The translations under genes were made by a program, and so were the position numbers. DNA of 62,225 bases, from NCBI GenBank assembly GCA_024641855.1, contig JAHECG010000009.1:1-62225 (forward strand), given 5' to 3'. The notes below the pieces were generated by a model, which worked only from the letters and a program-made list of their open reading frames with translations, had not been told where the DNA came from and ran no database searches. This stretch comes from Betaproteobacteria bacterium (GTDB lineage Bacteria > Pseudomonadota > Gammaproteobacteria > Burkholderiales > Thiobacteraceae). This document shows, in pieces, positions 61,364 to 62,225 of the stretch; the first letter of the stretch is position 1, and every line of letters begins with the position of its first letter.

Positions 61364-61873
61364 GTGTCAATCTGGAAAGCGCGCCGTACACTTTTACTCG
61401 TGGGTGAGGGTTACCATGAAGAAGCGTTTCTGAATCATGTAAAGCAGCTTTATGCGCCGCGTGGCTGTGGATTGTCGGTGACAATCAAGAATGCAAAAGG
61501 CAAAGGTGCGAAACATGTTGTCGAGTGGACTGCCCGACAAATTGTTAATGCAGCTTACGATACCGTTGCTGTGATGTTGGACACCGACACAGATTGGTCT
61601 CAGGCGCTCGCGAACCAGGCGAAAAAGAAAAAGATTCAAGTGTTGGCATCTGATCCCTGTTTTGATGCGCTTATGCTTCGAATTTTGGGAATGCAGCCTG
61701 TGGGCGATGCAAAAGCTTTGAAGAAGCAACTGGCACCGTACCTTGGAAATAATCCCACCGAACGTCAAAATTACTCAGAACACTTTGGCAAGGCATGTTT
61801 GGAAGCAGGCCGAAAGCAGGAACTGAGCATTGATACTTTACTCAGTCTGCTAGTGGTGGCTGGTCATGTATGA
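61364..61873 (+). CDS. RloB-like TOPRIM-fold protein
   Basis: A 169-residue cytoplasmic protein. It starts with a strand and acidic residue, TLLLVGEGYHEEAFLNHV (the TOPRIM Glu), followed by AVMLDTDTDW (the DxD), and ASDPCFDALMLRILGM, matching the RloB-like pattern of a small TOPRIM nuclease-type fold. The C-terminal helices follow. It is somewhat shorter than usual RloB proteins. Translated with the upstream ATPase; together they are a candidate toxin-ATPase pair. Confidence 0.7.
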   Translation: MSIWKARRTLLLVGEGYHEEAFLNHVKQLYAPRGCGLSVTIKNAKGKGAKHVVEWTARQIVNAAYDTVAVMLDTDTDWSQALANQAKKKKIQVLASDPCFDALMLRILGMQPVGDAKALKKQLAPYLGNNPTERQNYSEHFGKACLEAGRKQELSIDTLLSLLVVAGHV

Positions 61874-62118
61874 ATCACCAACACTATTTTAGTTAACCCT
61901 AACTATAGTCGAGATGGTTGTGTGTGGAATCCGTATTGTTAACCACGGGTGGTGGCTGTGTTTTATAAAGATATGTGCGTCTGGACTAAGCGTTGAGGCT
62001 ACGGGTCGTTTTTGTTCTTCTAGAAGTTGATGGCAAGGCCGTTTGGTCACAGCGTGGTCACAGAATGGTCACAGAACACATTTGGACCGAATTGTGATTT
62101 CGTAAGTCATTGAAAAAT
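61874..62118. other. Spacer between the TOPRIM gene and tRNA-Val
   Basis: I see no gene. A GGTCACAG-type repeat occurs near 62045-62075 (TGGTCACAGCGTGGTCACAGAATGGTCACAGA, three steps of GGTCACAG). Confidence 0.4.
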
Positions 62119-62193
62119 TGGTTGGCGGTGGCAGTTTCGAACTGCCGACCCCTGCCGTGTGAAGGCAGTGCTCTACCACTGAGCTAACCGCCA
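62119..62193 (-). tRNA. tRNA-Val(CAC)
   Basis: Minus-strand cloverleaf with acceptor stem TGGCGGT/ACCGCCA, D-arm GCTCAGTGGTAGAGC, anticodon stem CTGCC/GGCAG with loop TTCACAC (anticodon CAC), T-arm GGCAG-TTCGAAA-CTGCC, and an encoded 3' ACCA. tRNA genes are common attachment sites; the accessory genes next to it fit that pattern, though no integrase is seen. Confidence 0.92.
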
Positions 62194-62225
62194 ATGGAAC
62201 GGTCGCAATTTAACCATATCCCTCT

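Overview
The window looks like a chromosomal stretch of a Gram-negative betaproteobacterium, probably of the Nitrosomonadales type. The basis is the moderate GC content, the XrtB-type exopolysaccharide/PEP-CTERM gene set (EpsA, EpsD and EpsL homologues, a CPBP protease), several PEP-CTERM proteins and a LapD/LapG pair. Species cannot be named from sequence alone. The overall theme is the cell surface and biofilm matrix, controlled by c-di-GMP and written over by mobile elements.

Layout. 1-2.7 kb is a decayed polymorphic-toxin-like region: the end of an alpha/alpha-toroid protein, an SMI1/KNR4 immunity-type gene, an integrase-core IS and an RHS remnant. 2.8-8.4 kb (minus strand) holds a HDOD/histidine kinase split by a frameshift in a G7 tract, and a REC-PAS-GGDEF-EAL regulator cut by a 1230-bp IS30-type element with 2-bp target duplication; the element's own transposase carries an amber codon. 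8.8-13.2 kb is a polysaccharide operon (AlgD-like dehydrogenase, GT4 glycosyltransferase, polyprenyl-phosphate sugar transferase, VanZ-like protein). 13.3-17.2 kb encodes a trypsin-like protease, LapG and LapD. 17.2-23.7 kb encodes a parvulin foldase, a subtilase with IPTL-CTERM tail, an EAL-CBS-GGDEF protein and a PEP-CTERM protein.

23.9-29.8 kb is a tight operon in which an ExbB-like proton channel is fused behind DUF2341 and LamG-like domains, followed by ExbD, a TonB-like protein, a porin, an ankyrin protein and a coiled-coil protein. I regard it as the best candidate for an undescribed energised outer-membrane system. 30.1-37.2 kb holds three more PEP-CTERM genes, epsD, a CPBP protease, epsL, the LuxR-type regulator epsA and dsbC. 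37.2-56 kb holds a PEP-CTERM gene, a tandemly duplicated module (PstS-like secreted protein, terminator, regulatory sites, tpsB) whose first tpsB copy is a remnant, and then intact tpsB plus a 3556-residue TpsA exoprotein. 56-62.2 kb is accessory: a histone-like gene flanked by palindromes and a DnaA box, an IS21-type element with an ochre codon in istA, an AAA ATPase/TOPRIM pair, and a tRNA-Val(CAC).

The strongest new signal is a 6-4-6 dyad, TAGnCC-N4-GGGCTA. It recurs at nine places and nearly all lie just upstream of PEP-CTERM genes, epsA, or the two tpsB copies. Three of the placements are pairs about 107-113 bp apart. It could be the operator of EpsA or of another surface-regulon activator. 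Secretion and sorting of the CTERM proteins would need exosortases that lie outside the window.
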